NCBI GenBank assembly: GCA_009767595.1
Contig: VSDK01009657.1
Coordinates: forward strand, 593,163 to 657,162
Reading direction: 5' to 3'
Length of the DNA: 64,000 nt
DNA from: Symbiodinium kawagutii
Lineage: Eukaryota > Sar > Dinophyceae > Suessiales > Symbiodiniaceae
In this document: one piece after another, positions 31,776-43,483 of the stretch
Position numbering within the stretch: the first letter of the stretch is position 1
Layout: every line of letters begins with the position of its first letter
Made by a program: the position numbers and the translations under genes
The notes under the pieces: generated by a model
Databases searched by the model: none
What the model was told of the DNA's origin: nothing
The model's input: only the letters and a program-made list of their open reading frames with translations

Positions 31776-33836
31776 CCATATGTGAATGATTAACCTATAG
31801 GCAGCTCCAAAGGCAGCTGGCTAATAAGGCCGCCAAGTCATACGATGGCGAATCAATCATCAACGGCTAGTCAACGTTAACGAATCAATGGTTACTCAAC
31901 ACTGATGTTGACGATCAGATGCTGGGAGATGGCTAAACCATTGTGAAATAAAGATGTTCAGCACATTGCTTTGATGATGGCATCATTCACCAAGAATGGA
32001 TAGCATTCAACCATTATTGCTGGTTTTGATGGTCTAAAGTGATGATGAATATTGATATCATGCCATCATTTATCATCATTTTTCTTGGCATGGTTTGTGG
32101 TGATGATTAGCTTCAAAAGGTATGGTGAACATTGATGATCGTGTTACAACGCTTGACAACCAACAGAAATGATTGCGAATAGCGATGAATCATGATCAGT
32201 GTATTTGCATCAATAATGCTGCTACTCCGCTACTCTCCTGTAAGCTAACCCAGAAGTGGAAAATCCGCCATTTATAGTTGGTTTACCTTTTGAAAAATGA
32301 ACATTTCTGACTTCCAGTTTAGTTTACCAGAGGGAAACCATCCGTTGCAACTAGTCAATAATAGTCAAGAACGGTGAGTAAAAATGACCACCCACAAAAA
32401 TAGGGACATGCCAGCTGAAAACGGGTCAGCCAACAGCTACTGCAGATTCATAGTGGGTTGCCATTGATATACCAATAGTTCATTGGGGAAAAGGTATCAC
32501 TGATATGCCATTGATTCATTGATTTACTGTACCGTCCGTGAATCAATATGTCTATAGGTTAAGACCTGGTACCCCCCCCCCCCCCCTCTGNNNNNNNNNN
32601 NNTGTACCCCCCCCCCCCCGCTGTTCACATCCCCCCAAATGAAAGTACACGTGTGTATAGGTATATCTATATATGTATACATTTGCATGCCTATATGCAT
32701 GTGTATTTCCATTATATGTATATATATATATATGTATACGTGTGCAGTTCAAATATTCCTCTGTTTCTATCTGCCTGTCTATCTGCCTGGTTGGTCAAAA
32801 AGAGAATGTTCCCTTCACGTCCTGAATCATCACCAACGCCTTACAAGGCAGGGTGAACAGCCGGGTGAACACTGCTCCGGCATTTGTCAGATCGAAGCGG
32901 CGAGCATTGCAGCTGACATGCTTAAAAATTGCTGCAAGCTGAGCGAACATGCGCTGAGATAGTACATGACGATAGAGAAATGACTAAGAAATGGATATTG
33001 ACTGCCAACAGTGTTAGTTCAGGTGACTTGCGTAGTATGATGCAGTATGGAGTTTTTGGTGGCAGGTTGGTGTGGTTGAATAATTCACAAGTTGGAGATA
33101 TGTGCCGAGGAAGTCCTCAAGTTTGCAACTCGAATATGAGGAAATCAATTCAAAATTCGTAGCCATGGTCACCCTGCAACTGGCTGGTCGGTTTACGAAA
33201 GATCAACATGTTTGGGAGACCCTTCATGGATATAAACCATTTAGTGTTCACGCACAACTAAACATTCCAACTTTTTGCTAGTTCTGGCAGCTCGCAACTG
33301 GCGTCAGCATTCCGAAAATGTCAGACCTCGTCACAATCCAACCTGCTTGGAGCCTGGAAGAAACCTGGGTTGAGCTCTACAGCAGCTTCAATGGATGAGT
33401 TCGTGGTGTCCTGCGAATGTTTGCTCGTTTCCCGAACTTCGTTTCTTCACTTTGCAGTCTCCAGTCTGTCTCTGACTCCCCTTGAAAAAACTTGCCGCTT
33501 CTCTGAATTTGGGTAGTCCATTGCCATTGACAAGGTACCAACGGTTTGGGTTGCTCAGGGATAGGACAAAGTAGTGCACCCTAATCAAGCAGTAAGGTGG
33601 TTTACAACTATAGTAAATACCACATATACGGGTAGAAGCACATCTCTGCTAAGTTACTTAACCAACAGAGGGTCGCTGGATCTTACCCATGTCACCAAGC
33701 AGTATCCATTATCAACAGGTATAAGCCACCATTCACCATCACTAATCATCATTCACTTGCATTCATCACAATTAAACAACTGTCAATCACTATTTAACCA
33801 CTATTGATCATTGTCTGCTGCTAACCTTCACACCAG
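31776..33836. other. No convincing gene; undetermined bases at 32591..32602
   Basis: The undetermined run is flanked by C homopolymers of 16 (left, 32571..32586, then TCTG) and 14 bases (right, after TGTA). A plus-strand frame ends near 32960 with EAASIAADMLKNCCKLSEHA, without good splice context. The rest is AT-rich. Confidence 0.35.
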
Positions 33837-33978
33837 AGTTATAAAGGCAGCACTATGCACCAATGGACTGACCCAGGGATCGTCTGTGCAACTTCTGGAA
33901 CGAATTGGGCGAGCGCAGCATCGCCCCATGGTGGACATCGCCAAGTGGCAACAGCTAAGGATGGACCACTCATCGTAA
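33837..33978 (+). CDS. Possible terminal exon, plus strand
   Basis: After TTCACACCAG the frame reads VIKAALCTNGLTQGSSVQLL, then ERIGRAQHRPMVDIAKWQQL, and ends at TAA 33976..33978. It is a helical 46-residue stretch with no stop and good composition. The product is unknown. No neighbouring plus-strand exon was found to join it. Confidence 0.5.
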
Positions 33979-34500
33979 TGCTGGTAACAGCAAGGGGGGG
34001 TTGAATGGTTAATCATGATTAATACTGGTTGGTAATTTTTGATTCATAATGATTGAGAAGGGTTTTTCATGCTTAACATGATGGTTAACAATGGACAATT
34101 AAACATCACAAATCAGGTTACCATCATAGCAACCAAGGATATTCATAAGCATCATTGATCATAACAATAAGTAACAAGTGCTGTGCGATTTTATGCGTAA
34201 TGATGGTCAGTGGATAATCATGTTTGGAAGATAGGAATGCATAATCACTGGTATTTGATGATGACTAGTAAGGATTACTCGTGATGTGCTATGCTTCATC
34301 CCCTAGTCATTCACAAGTACAGCTGAATGACCTGACATCCAACCAAAAGATGACCATTAACCGAACCATCATTGGCCATCAATTGCCCAATAAACAATGG
34401 ATCCCTTCCCATAAGTAGTTCCTGATTGAGTGGTTCCAAGTACTGTGATGGTCAGTCTCTGGTTTCCCTGGAGTTCTCCAGTGAACCCTCCGGAACTTAC

Positions 34501-34599
34501 CATTGACTCTGCGACCATGAGCGACAAACACTACATCTGAGCAAGCATCTTGAAGAGCTAGTAACCACAATTGACGCCAGTTTACCATAATCAGCAACT
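34501..34599 (-). CDS. Possible internal exon, unknown protein
   Basis: Between TGGTTCAG and a near-perfect donor (ATG before GTAAGT) the frame reads LLIMVNWRQLWLLALQDACS then DVVFVAHGRRVN. This looks like a helix followed by a beta strand. The family is not recognised. Confidence 0.5.
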
Positions 34600-34784
34600 C
34601 TGAACCATTATCAGCAAGTCTTACACTTGTACGAACCATTGTACATGCACTACTTCAGCATCATTAACCATCTGTCAATCAATTCACCATTGATCAGCCA
34701 TTGTTGACTATCATTAACCATCAAGCACTATCAGGAACCACGAATTAACCATGAACACTAGCCATCATGGCTCATGGTTCACCA

Positions 34785-34882
34785 TGTTTCCCAACAGAAG
34801 GAACCCCCCAAATCATCCATAATTAACAAGTGTTCAGTAATAGACCAACCATCTTTTGGGGTCCCCAAAATAGGATAAACCA
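34785..34882. mobile_element. Small terminal-inverted-repeat element, copy 5 (decayed ends)
   Basis: The inner blocks GGAACCCCCCAAATCATCC and ATCTTTTGGGGTCCCC are intact. The outer ends (GTTTCCCAACA and AGGATAAACCAC) have drifted. It is about 98 bp, like copy 4. Confidence 0.55.
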
Positions 34883-34933
34883 CTTTTATTTGTCAATGAA
34901 GCATCGTATCTCAACTATATAAGTGATCAACCA

Positions 34934-35033
34934 TTACTCCACCCTGCATTGAAGGACTCTGTCCACCGTCTCAAGCGGTGACTCTAGCGGCTCAAGGCAT
35001 GCATCACCCCGCCGAAAAAAGGGCCCAGTGCAC
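34934..35033 (-). CDS. Possible terminal exon, unknown protein
   Basis: After TGTGGCTGAG the frame reads CTGPFFRRGDACLEPLESPL then ETVDRVLQCRVE, and stops at TAA 34934. It could follow the exon at 36.0 kb in one minus-strand gene. The exon at 34501..34599, which has its own donor further down, argues against this one being the end. Confidence 0.4.
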
Positions 35034-35920
35034 CTCAGCCACAGCGGATGGACCAAGCGTTGGGGTGGAAGATGGTTGCTGATGGTGACCTTGCCTGTGA
35101 CTGATTTCAATGAGTGCTGAATATATGACAAATGTTTGGTAGTGGTGATTGGTATCAGAAATAGATGGTAATAGATGGTCAATGGTTGGAAATAATGATT
35201 GGTAGTCGATGGCCAATGGTTGGTAATAATGGTTGATGATGGTAAGTAAGAACGACCGATGATGGTTGGTAAAAATTGTTGAGATGGTTAGTATACAATA
35301 CAGAGTTGCGTGTTGGTGGTTTGTGATAATGGTCGCCTTTGTGATTGAATAATGGCTTAGGCATGCTGGTTGATGCTGGATAACGATGTTCAAGAGGAGT
35401 AAATGATGAGTGATTCTGATGAATAATCCGAGTTAATATAACAACAAGTGATTCGGTTGAATAACGTTCACCTACAGATCCCCGCTAATAATGGTTAGTC
35501 ACCAACAATAACCGGTGATGAGAAAGGATGGATAAAGATGGCATCAACCACGGTGAATGATGGTGGATATAATCATAGTCATGATTGAGACCGTGCATTT
35601 CAACTGGCCATGAAAAAGTCTGCCATGTTTTTGCACCGATTTACCATCGGCGGTCCGAATCTCTCATGGACAGGTGAACTTACAAGAGGGTGCTGGTGAT
35701 CAACTGGAGGCTTGCTATTCTTGATACTCCTTGGTCTTGGTCATTCTGTTTGTATTTGTTCTTCCTCGTTGGTTTCGTCATTTTTGTGCTTATGAAATGA
35801 TCAGAACCTAGAGGTTCATCCATGTTTTACCTGTAGCTTTGCAATGCTTATCCACCATCTGGTTACACTACTTCTGGGGGCCGTTCCTGTTTCGCCCTTT
35901 AAAAGGATAGAATGGGATAC

Positions 35921-36081
35921 CCCTGGCGCAGCTCATCGCTCCCAGCTATGATCACCGTAGCATTGACCATGGCCAGTCCCTTCCCCGGAGGCCAGGCACG
36001 GAAAAGAGCTGGATGGCCTTCGGCGGAGTCCGTTTCCCTCCAGCGCGCCTCAGGAGTTCCCAATGGATAATCCGCCAATCG
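35921..36081 (-). CDS. Internal exon, unknown protein
   Basis: After GGGCATCAG the frame reads RLADYPLGTPEARWRETDSA, EGHPALFRAWPPGKGLAMVN and ATVIIAGSDELRQ, with donor CCAGGG before GTATCC. Fifty-three codons of clearly protein-like sequence. I do not recognise the family. A partial duplicate of its first residues lies 120 bp upstream (36205..36250). Confidence 0.62.
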
Positions 36082-36204
36082 CTGATGGGCATTGTAACTA
36101 TCAGTTTGTAATGGTATTACTACTCTGCAACTGATTATTGATCCTTCATTATTGCAAAGGGTTATCAAAAAGAATAATTTCATATCTACGTGATCCATAA
36201 ATAC

Positions 36205-36250
36205 CCGTTCGCAGTGGATAATCCACCAGTTCTTGGTGGTTCCCTAGGGC
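36205..36250 (-). pseudogene. Duplicated exon fragment
   Basis: The frame NHQELVDYPLRTG parallels AHQRLADYPLGTP at the start of the neighbouring exon, and the DNA TGGATAATCCACCAGTTCTTG parallels TGGATAATCCGCCAATCGCTG. The unit may be a duplicated exon start, decayed or alternative. Confidence 0.4.
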
Positions 36251-37685
36251 TCCTCTATAGAACATGGCAATTTTCGCTATGTTAGATTGCGGGAGTGCAA
36301 CCATTGGGATCATCTTTTAGTCGGTACCCATGAACCACGATGGCTCGTGAATGGTTGATGCTTCATGATGGTCAAATAATGGTGAGGAATCGTCACTGAA
36401 TGGTTACTGCTGATGGTTGACTACCATTGATGATGGTCGATACTGATGGTTGATGATGTCGGTGTATGATCCACATCATTTGCCATGAAGGTTTACAGTT
36501 TACAATGGTCATTGTTTCACAACCATGATTGGTAGCGACTGAATACCGCCTCATGATATGGATTGGAATTTAACGGCATTGTTTAATCGCCATGAGTGAC
36601 GCTGGTTTCTTGATGTGATGGCTTCTGATCAGGCCGGAAAACTGGCAGCTGTTTATAGCTGGTCGTCACCCCATTCTTCATCGTATCCACTGCATCCGTT
36701 GATCATGCATATATATATATATATCTATTGATAAATAGATATATAGATCGATTTCCATATATGTATATAAATATCTGTATATATATATATTTATTTATTT
36801 ATTTAAATACATATATAAACATCCCACTTATCTGCCTGTCAAATCATGTCTTGGATTTTGGCTATATTTTGGTGGTGGCCCGTTGCTCCTAGCCCTACTA
36901 CACCTCTTGAGCGTACCGTGACATGTCAATCCAAGTAACTTGTCTTTGCTCAGCAGTGGTCCTGTCAAGCTGTTGGTGGGCAGTTGGGGTTGGGGTAGAT
37001 CATGTGGGGCAGTTTCCCCCAGTGAAGTTGATATGTGACGAGGGCCGACTCTGACTTGCGGTTTGTATGACTATACTTGAATGGCCTATTAGCCAAGAAG
37101 ATCTCAGTGGAGGGGGGCACAACACTGGGTTTAACAGATGGCCATGGATCAACACCTCCCGTGGATTCTGACGCTGCTTAGCACATCAGGTGTGGGTGTA
37201 TCTCGAATGAATTCGCCGCCCCAGTTCACGGGCTGGCCGACGCCTAGCCATTTTAACGGTTCAGAATCCGGCAGAATCAATCGCTATTGTTGTATATGGG
37301 CTGGTTATTAACCATTTTTTAACCATCATATCGCAACTATTGTTGACTTTTGTTGGGCCCTCTTTAGTCAGCATTGAACATCATGACCCCTTCCGACATC
37401 AACGGCTGGATGAACGAGCAAAGAAACAAATATATTTTCAGCATTGGAAAAATAAATGAATAGATAAACAAATAAACAGAACAAGAAATATAATAAATAT
37501 TCAAGCCAAAAACACAGAAATACAAACATGTAATGACATATAACTACTTATTTGCTCACGTCTTGTGAATTTGTTGTCAAAACACTATGTACATATTTAT
37601 TGTATCTATGTGAACAGAGACGTGTGTAGATATATTCACATAGAGAAAAATAATTAGTGTATGTATATGTACATATCCAGCCAAC
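36251..37685. other. No gene seen; AT microsatellite at 36708..36812
   Basis: TATATATA and AAATAGATATATAGATC words dominate the microsatellite. The surrounding sequence shows no coding signal. Confidence 0.5.
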
Positions 37686-37740
37686 CCCCGAGAACTTCCG
37701 CAGGACTGTCCTGAGCTCCTCCAAGATAGCTCGGCTCAAT
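37686..37740 (-). CDS. Possible short exon
   Basis: After TGGTCTTGGCAG the frame reads LSRAILEELRTVLRKFSG, an amphipathic helix, before a GTTGGC donor. It is short, so the support is modest. The product is unknown. Confidence 0.4.
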
Positions 37741-37861
37741 CTGCCAAGACCAAGCAAAAAGCCTTGCTCCTGTAGGAGGTTGGTGACTGGCTAATGATTC
37801 GTGATGGTCGATGGTAGTTCGATACGCTTCACATTGTCTGTAATGCCACTATACAATACAT

Positions 37862-38455
37862 ATGATTCAACATAAGTATCGATGCGCGTTCACACTCACC
37901 ATGACAGAACTATACTTAGATCATGCGTTGTTGATATGGGGTGCCACAGTGGGCTGCTGGTGGACAAGTAGCAAAGAGGCCAGTCCACTTTGTTCAATCA
38001 TCGTCGGGTGGTGGATGTTCGTTCCTGTTATGGCATGTGGTTTCATAATATTACGGTATCGTCATCAGCCAATGGAGACATCACAAAACCAACGCCATTT
38101 ATCACCCAACCAGTGGGCATTAACTCAATGTATTTTCAAAGCAACAACAAGGGTTTGGAAGCACCTAACAAGGACAAAAAACGCCAACTGGGTCACCAGT
38201 CTGAGTTCCCTGCCATCGGTCTCCGGATCAAGAAGTGGCAGTGCATCTGCGGCGGCGCTCTGTGACACATGTTTGACGCATCCGGCGTTTTTTGGCGCGT
38301 TGCAGTTCGAGAGCGTCCAACAGCCTGGGGAACCCCTGTTTTGTCGCAACATACATGTACTTAAAATATGTTTTCATGTGTACATGGGTGTCTTCTCCGC
38401 GACCAGTGTCATGGAGCAACACCCCGGCCAACATCACCAGGTCGGAATGGATTGA
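37862..38455 (+). CDS. Longest non-repeat ORF (197 codons), hypothetical
   Basis: An uninterrupted ATG-to-stop frame. It has a possible membrane helix (IIVGWWMFVPVMACGFIILR) near residues 46 to 65 and a Ser/Ala-rich patch near 120. In this compositional background a 198-codon frame could still arise by chance in 64 kb. The opposite strand holds rival exon candidates with splice signals. No family is recognised. I regard it as doubtful. Confidence 0.3.
   Translation: MIQHKYRCAFTLTMTELYLDHALLIWGATVGCWWTSSKEASPLCSIIVGWWMFVPVMACGFIILRYRHQPMETSQNQRHLSPNQWALTQCIFKATTRVWKHLTRTKNANWVTSLSSLPSVSGSRSGSASAAALCDTCLTHPAFFGALQFESVQQPGEPLFCRNIHVLKICFHVYMGVFSATSVMEQHPGQHHQVGMD
38228..38336 (-). CDS. Alternative exon antisense to the 197-codon ORF
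   Basis: After GACAAAACAG the frame reads GFPRLLDALELQRAKKRRMR, a basic coiled-coil-like helix, and stops at 38228. A second patch upstream (MLAGVLLHDTGRGEDTH, about 38393..38440) ends in CCAT before GTACAC. The two would be separated by an intron of about 55 bp. Either this or the plus-strand frame could be real, not both in full. Confidence 0.35.
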
Positions 38456-38742
38456 CATCTGGGATTGATGGAGCACCATGGGCCAATTTTATCATTTTCT
38501 GATAATGATATCACACCACAGTTATCTATTTAGCGCTGCTAATGCCGTTGCCAATAATGTTCGCTCTGGCTGATTTTAAGCAATTGCTTGCATCCTTCAA
38601 AAACGAAAAGTTTCAGCTAGGAAAATAAAAAACACATTTTGAAGCCAAGCGTCCACGTGTGTTCAGTTGCAACATCAAATTTTGAAGAAGAGATGTCAAA
38701 GAAACAAGAATGTCAAGAAAGACATGCCTGCATGACCAGAAC

Positions 38743-38845
38743 GAATTCTGCGAAGCGCTTTGTTGTCAATAATTTTGTGGTCCCGGCGGTCGAAAAATAG
38801 GCTCCATAAAGCGCTTGGCGCAGAGGTCTGTGGCGCCTCAAACAA
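38743..38845 (-). CDS. Possible exon, unknown protein
   Basis: After TTTCCAAAG the frame reads LFEAPQTSAPSALWSLFFDR then RDHKIIDNKALRRI, with donor AATTC before GTTCTG. The composition is protein-like. The adjacent 5' DNA (38890 up) is a GATA repeat whose minus-strand frame runs on into this exon, so the true acceptor matters. Confidence 0.42.
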
Positions 38846-38889
38846 CTTTGGAAAATAAGATGCCCTAATTGCGCGCCACTGCATCGCCA

Positions 38890-39740
38890 AGCCCGCTAGA
38901 TCGATAGATAGATATACAGATAAATAGATACAAAGATAATGATGGATTGATAGATACATAGACAGATAGATAGAAAAATAGATAGATAGATAGATAGATA
39001 GACAGATACACATTGGATCGATAGATGAATAGATAGATAGATGGATAGAGAGATAAACAAGATAGATACAAAGAGACTGATAGATTGACTGATAGATACA
39101 TAGATAGATACATAGATAAAAAATACAAAAACCATGATAGACTGATACAAAGATAGATAGATACATGGACAGATAGATAGATAGATAGACAGATAGATAC
39201 ATAGATAGATAAATAGATACATAGATGGATAGATAGATAGATAGTCTATAGATAGAAAGAAAGATGGACAGATTGATAGATAGAAAGATGGATAGATAGA
39301 TAGATAGATAGAAAGAAACATAAATAGATAGATAGATGGAAAGATCGAAAGACAGAGAGAGAGAGAGAGATAGATAGATAGATACATAGATAGATACAAA
39401 GATAATGATTGGTTGGTTGATAAACACATAGATAGATACATAGATAGATACATAGACGAATAGACAGTAGATCGATAGATAGATAGATGGATAGATGGGT
39501 AGATAAATCGACAGATCAATGAATTGATAGATAGAAAAAACAAATAGATAGATAGATAGATGGATAAACAGATAGATACACAAATGAATAGATACGGAAA
39601 AAGAAAATAAATGGACGGGCAAATAGACAGATAGACAGAGACAAACAAGTAGACAGAAAGATAAAGAGGTAGATGCACAGCTAAATACAGAGATGAAAAA
39701 AATCATCTATACATAGAGAATAGTAGATCGATAGACAGAT
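38890..39740. repeat. GATA tetranucleotide tract
   Basis: About 850 bp of imperfect GATA (TATC) units with frequent ACAGATAGATACATAG variants. On the minus strand, frames of 260 to 336 codons stay open with SIYL/YLSI-type translation. They are compositional and not called as genes. Confidence 0.9.
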
Positions 39741-40605
39741 GGATAATTTTAAAGACCTCAGATGGTTCAAAAACTCAAATTAAAGAAATACAGATAAATA
39801 GAAATATGGATGGACGGTCGGCAAATAGATCAAGGACCGATGGATTGGTAGATAAAAAATACATAGGCAAGTAGGTGGGCCGAAAACCAACAAGTAGATA
39901 AATACATAGAGAATTAGGTAGGTGGATGAATAGACAGACAGATAATTAAATAGAAAAGTAAAAAGATAAAAGGAAAAAAGAAGGACAAAAAAACAAATAG
40001 ATAGGTAAATATAAAGATAGACAAGTAGATAGGTACGAAGATGATGATAGATTGATAGATGCATAAATAGAAAAATGGATCGATAGATATATAAACAACT
40101 AGAAAAATAGACAAATAAAAAAAAATAAATAAGTAAATAAATAAAAAGATTTTGAAATAGATAAATACATACGGAGAGAATTAATAAATCAAACATGCGG
40201 TAAATAAACAATAGTAAAACCAAATAATAAACACAAAATAAAAAATGTATGATTACAAAAACTGCACCATTAAACAAATCAGCAAAAAAAAAGAAAAACC
40301 AGTCAATAAACGAATCATGAAACAGATAAATAAGCAAATAGATAGAGAGATAAATAGAAGGGCAATTAAGCAAATAGACGGTTGGGCAGACAGACTAATA
40401 GACAGATAGACGGATAGACAAGTAGACAAATAATAGACAAGTAGACAGATAGACAGGGAACCAAATAGACTGAAGTACAGAGAGACAGATAATCAGATTG
40501 ACAAACAAACAGACAGATGAATAAGTAGCTAGGCATTTAAAAACAAATAGATCAACATGACAAAAATCATTGAATATCAACCGGAAAAAATTGAAACACA
40601 TAGAC

Positions 40606-40671
<66 letters not shown>

Positions 40672-40684
40672 GAAGGAAGGAAGG

Positions 40685-40715
<31 letters not shown>
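39741..40715. repeat. Degenerate AAATAGATA tract ending in GAAA and GATA arrays
   Basis: The left part (39780..40560) is a heavily mutated A-rich relative of the GATA tract. The right part has a clean GAAA array (40606..40670) followed by GGAA and GATA units. Minus-strand phenylalanine-, leucine- and serine-rich frames are again by-products. Confidence 0.85.
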
Positions 40716-41487
40716 GTAGGTATATATATACATGGATGCATAGAAGATGGAGCAAATAGATCAATAGATGGACGCATCGGCGGATGGACGGCTTCATTGG
40801 TCAAAAGAAGGGGAAGCACAAAAGTCGTAAATTGGCCAAGCCAAAAAAAGACATAGAAAGGTACGGGAATGGAAAAATCTTGGGCAAGTTTACTCAAATC
40901 AAATTTTGGCAAACTGTTTGCGTACAGTTTTCGTTCGGCACATGGACATGCGTAAGCTTTGAACAAATTGTTTGCCTGCTGTTTCCTGGGACACAAAGCA
41001 AAAAATAAGATCTTGAAACGCTGTTTCTTATTTTTCGCCCCGGACCGATTCCGCACCGCCCAAAAATAGGCTGGTCAGCGCATTACCTATTCTTATCTGC
41101 CGGCACCGCGGGTTCCCCAAAGGCCCTTGGCCCTATCGGATAACAGCTGCAACGATTGCAGCGCAGGAAAAACGTTTGCGCTGTCACCTGCGGCTTAACG
41201 CTTCCAGGTTAGCTTCCTACGAACGGGGCGCGCTTAAATAAGTAGATATGCCATTGAATCCCAAAAAGTCTTGGCGTAGATCATAGTATTGATGAATCAA
41301 GCGTAAACCATGTTCATTGTCTTCTAGAAGACACATCTTGACAACACTGGAAGCGCACGCAACTGTTTTCGCTGCCATCAAGAATTACAAAAACATAACA
41401 ACGATAAAGACAACACAACTGCTTAGATCAACAAACAAGGACAACAGTACAGAAACAATACCAAATTAATCACAGCGTCTGGGCGCG
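40716..41487. other. No clear gene
   Basis: A GC-rich patch at 41040..41230 has a minus-strand frame with FLRCNRCSCYPIGPRAFG but no clean splice signals. The rest shows nothing recognisable. Confidence 0.35.
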
Positions 41488-41565
41488 CTATCTTGAAGTC
41501 TTGAATTCCCGGGCAGCCGCCCTCTCTTGGGCAGCAGCCCTCTCTTGGGCAGCAGCCCGTCCGGC
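41488..41565 (-). CDS. Possible terminal exon, Ala/Arg/Glu/Gln-rich
   Basis: After CCGTGGAG the frame reads AGRAAAQERAAAQERAAARE and ends at a TAG at 41488. The AAAQER heptad-like repeats suggest a helical or coiled-coil segment. Similar segments occur on the same strand at 43303..43403 and near 42640, which suggests one gene. Confidence 0.45.
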   Translation of the reverse strand, partial: AGRAAAQERAAAQERAAAREFKTSR

Positions 41566-41829
41566 CTCCACGGGGCACGTGGGGAAAAACGGCTTTCATC
41601 TGCCAGGTGTTGATTACTTGGTCAACCTTCCAGAAGAATCGGTAAATCAATCACTGGCGGACCAAGTTTTACAGCTAAATCATTGATTCATCAAGAGCTG
41701 GGCAAGCAATCAATCGTCCAGCTAATAAATCATCAACCACGATTTAGCATCATGAATCGGCTGATTGATACCGCTGGCTGATGCTGTGAGATCAGTTGTT
41801 GGCTCCTACCATGTCCCACCATGCTCTAC

Positions 41830-42102
41830 CTTGCAAGCTTCCTAACTAATGAAAGGTCTGCCCTGGCGACTGTTTCCACGAACAGCTCAGATGCGTTTGG
41901 AGGGTCCGGCCAAGTTTTGGAGAAAGGAATCGCCTGACCATGATTGCTTTTCTCGGCGATGGCATGCGATAGCATCGCTCTGCTCCTAAGATCCTGAAAA
42001 TCTGCTGCGCATTTTGACTTCCCAATGGCTTTATCAACGTTGGGTGGACCGATTGGCTTGCAGCCAGTCAATTCGGGGGCTATTTCACCAATTCTTGATG
42101 GC
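41830..42102 (-). CDS. Long exon, unknown protein
   Basis: A 91-codon open frame contains EIAPELTGCKPIGPPNVDKA, CAADFQDLRSRAMLSHAIAE and NASELFVETVARADLSLVRK. It ends at GCAAG before GTAGAG, a canonical donor. The first stop upstream is at about 42106. The family is not recognised. It sits between the Ala/Arg-rich exons and may belong to the same gene. Confidence 0.55.
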
Positions 42103-42378
42103 CATGTCCCCTTTCAATACAAATTTCTTCTCGATAAATTACCGCCCAACCTTTTGAAATATTGCTTCTGCAATCATCAGCCGAACTCAGAACTAGGCCC
42201 CGGTTGCGACCACAGAGAGATCGTGTCTGACTAAATTTGGTTGGAGGTTTGAACCCCTATGAACAAATATAAATCAACCAACCAGCAATAGCTGTTAATA
42301 CTTTTGGCAATATGAAAAATGTCAATCAAACCACCAGCCAGAAATTCACTACCATCCCGCATGGCGCCGGTCAGCGCC

Positions 42379-42467
42379 TCACCAACACCTCGACAGGGCG
42401 CGGCGATATTGCCTTAGAAATTGGTCATGGATCGCCTTGGCATTACCCACTGGTTCGCGAAAGACTC
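42379..42467 (-). CDS. Possible exon, unknown protein
   Basis: After ATATTCCAG the frame reads VFREPVGNAKAIHDQFLRQY then RRALSRCW, and stops at TGA. Upstream at 42508..42515 a consensus donor (GGAG before GTAAGG) ends another open stretch. In one frame the joined phase is correct. Confidence 0.48.
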
Positions 42468-42606
42468 CTGGAATATTGAATATAGTCAGCGATTCGGGGC
42501 TTGTCCTTACCTCCTTTGAGCATGTTGGACAACAATGCCCAGCAGGTTCATGGTAAATTGCAGCAGCTATTGAGCTGGCTAGCCATGGGGGCATCTACCA
42601 TAGACA

Positions 42607-42712
42607 CATACGTTGCAGGCCTTGCGACGCGGTTTCTCGCTGGCGCCCTCTCTTGCCCTCGCGCCTCGGCAGCACCAAGCGCCAGGAGAGCACGATTAGC
42701 GGCGCAACGAAA
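42607..42712 (-). CDS. Possible exon, Ala/Arg-rich
   Basis: The frame includes RALLALGAAEARGQERAPAR and resembles the neighbouring helical exons in composition. Splice boundaries are not clear. Confidence 0.3.
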
Positions 42713-42965
42713 ACAGGAAAACACAAACCAAAGAACACCAACATTGAAAATAAACGCCAACACTGAAAAGAAGACCAGCACGCAAAAAGAATTCCTAGAC
42801 GTCCAAATTTATCTACAAAATAGTTGGTTGGCTGCGACCATTAATTTCAGCGAAGGACTATGTTTAGGTGATCCCAGGAATACGTCAAATCCGCCAAGTG
42901 AAGCAGTTGAAGTCTTTTAGATGATCATTGAAGCTCGGTCGCATGCCGCTGATTTGACCCATTCT

Positions 42966-43085
42966 TCGCCTGCCGCAGGTTTGTGCTGCAAGTTTTTTGC
43001 TCTTCTTTTCGTGAACTTGAATGAAGATCAGAGGTGGCACAAAGAAACCTTTTCACAAAAGGTCAAAGAAACACTGCAAAAGAAT
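42966..43085 (-). repeat. Intron 3' end shared with 3754..3832
   Basis: On the minus strand this segment contains TTTTGTGAAAAGGTTTCTT, TGTGCCACCTCTGATCTTCA and the closing ACAAACCTGCGGCAG, matching the other copy block by block. Here it precedes the open frame EEWVKSAACDRAS. The match spans about 80 to 110 bp with gaps. Confidence 0.55.
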
Positions 43086-43302
43086 TGCCCATGTTGGATG
43101 GCACGAGGCACACCACTAGAATCCCAAAAGCTGCCAACGATCAATCTGCAATCCATCTGCGTAGAAGCAGCGCTGAGCTTCGCTGCCTGATCGCGGCCAC
43201 CGGATCCGGATGAAGCAGCCGCCTCATTGCTCTGCCTGTGGCTCTTGGCAGAGCTCGATGGCGCCTCCTTGGTCGGGAGGGGCACCGCGCCGGTTCTCAC
43301 AC

Positions 43303-43403
43303 ATTCTGCGCTCAATCACTGCACGCTCCTCCTGGCGCCGGGCCTCAGCACGCCGGGCCTCAGCACGCCGGGCCTCAGCACGCTGGGCCACAGCACGCCG
43401 GGC
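43303..43403 (-). CDS. Internal exon, Ala/Glu/Arg repeats
   Basis: After GTCCATGAG the frame reads ARRAVAQRAEARRAEARRAE then ARRQEERAVIERR, with donor AGAAT before GTGTGA. The four AEARR units come from a 15-bp DNA repeat (CACGCCGGGCCTCAG on the plus strand). A long charged helix or coiled coil is likely. Confidence 0.5.
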
Positions 43404-43483
43404 CTCATGGACGGAACAGTGAGATTGCTTTGCAGCCAGAGCTGCACCCAACCCGGATGGGTGCATCTCAATGTGTTTTGAAT

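Noticed and set aside
38696..40373. Long Tyr/Leu/Ser/Ile-rich frames (up to 336 codons)
   Set aside because: They are translations of GATA-type repeats and change freely with repeat phase.
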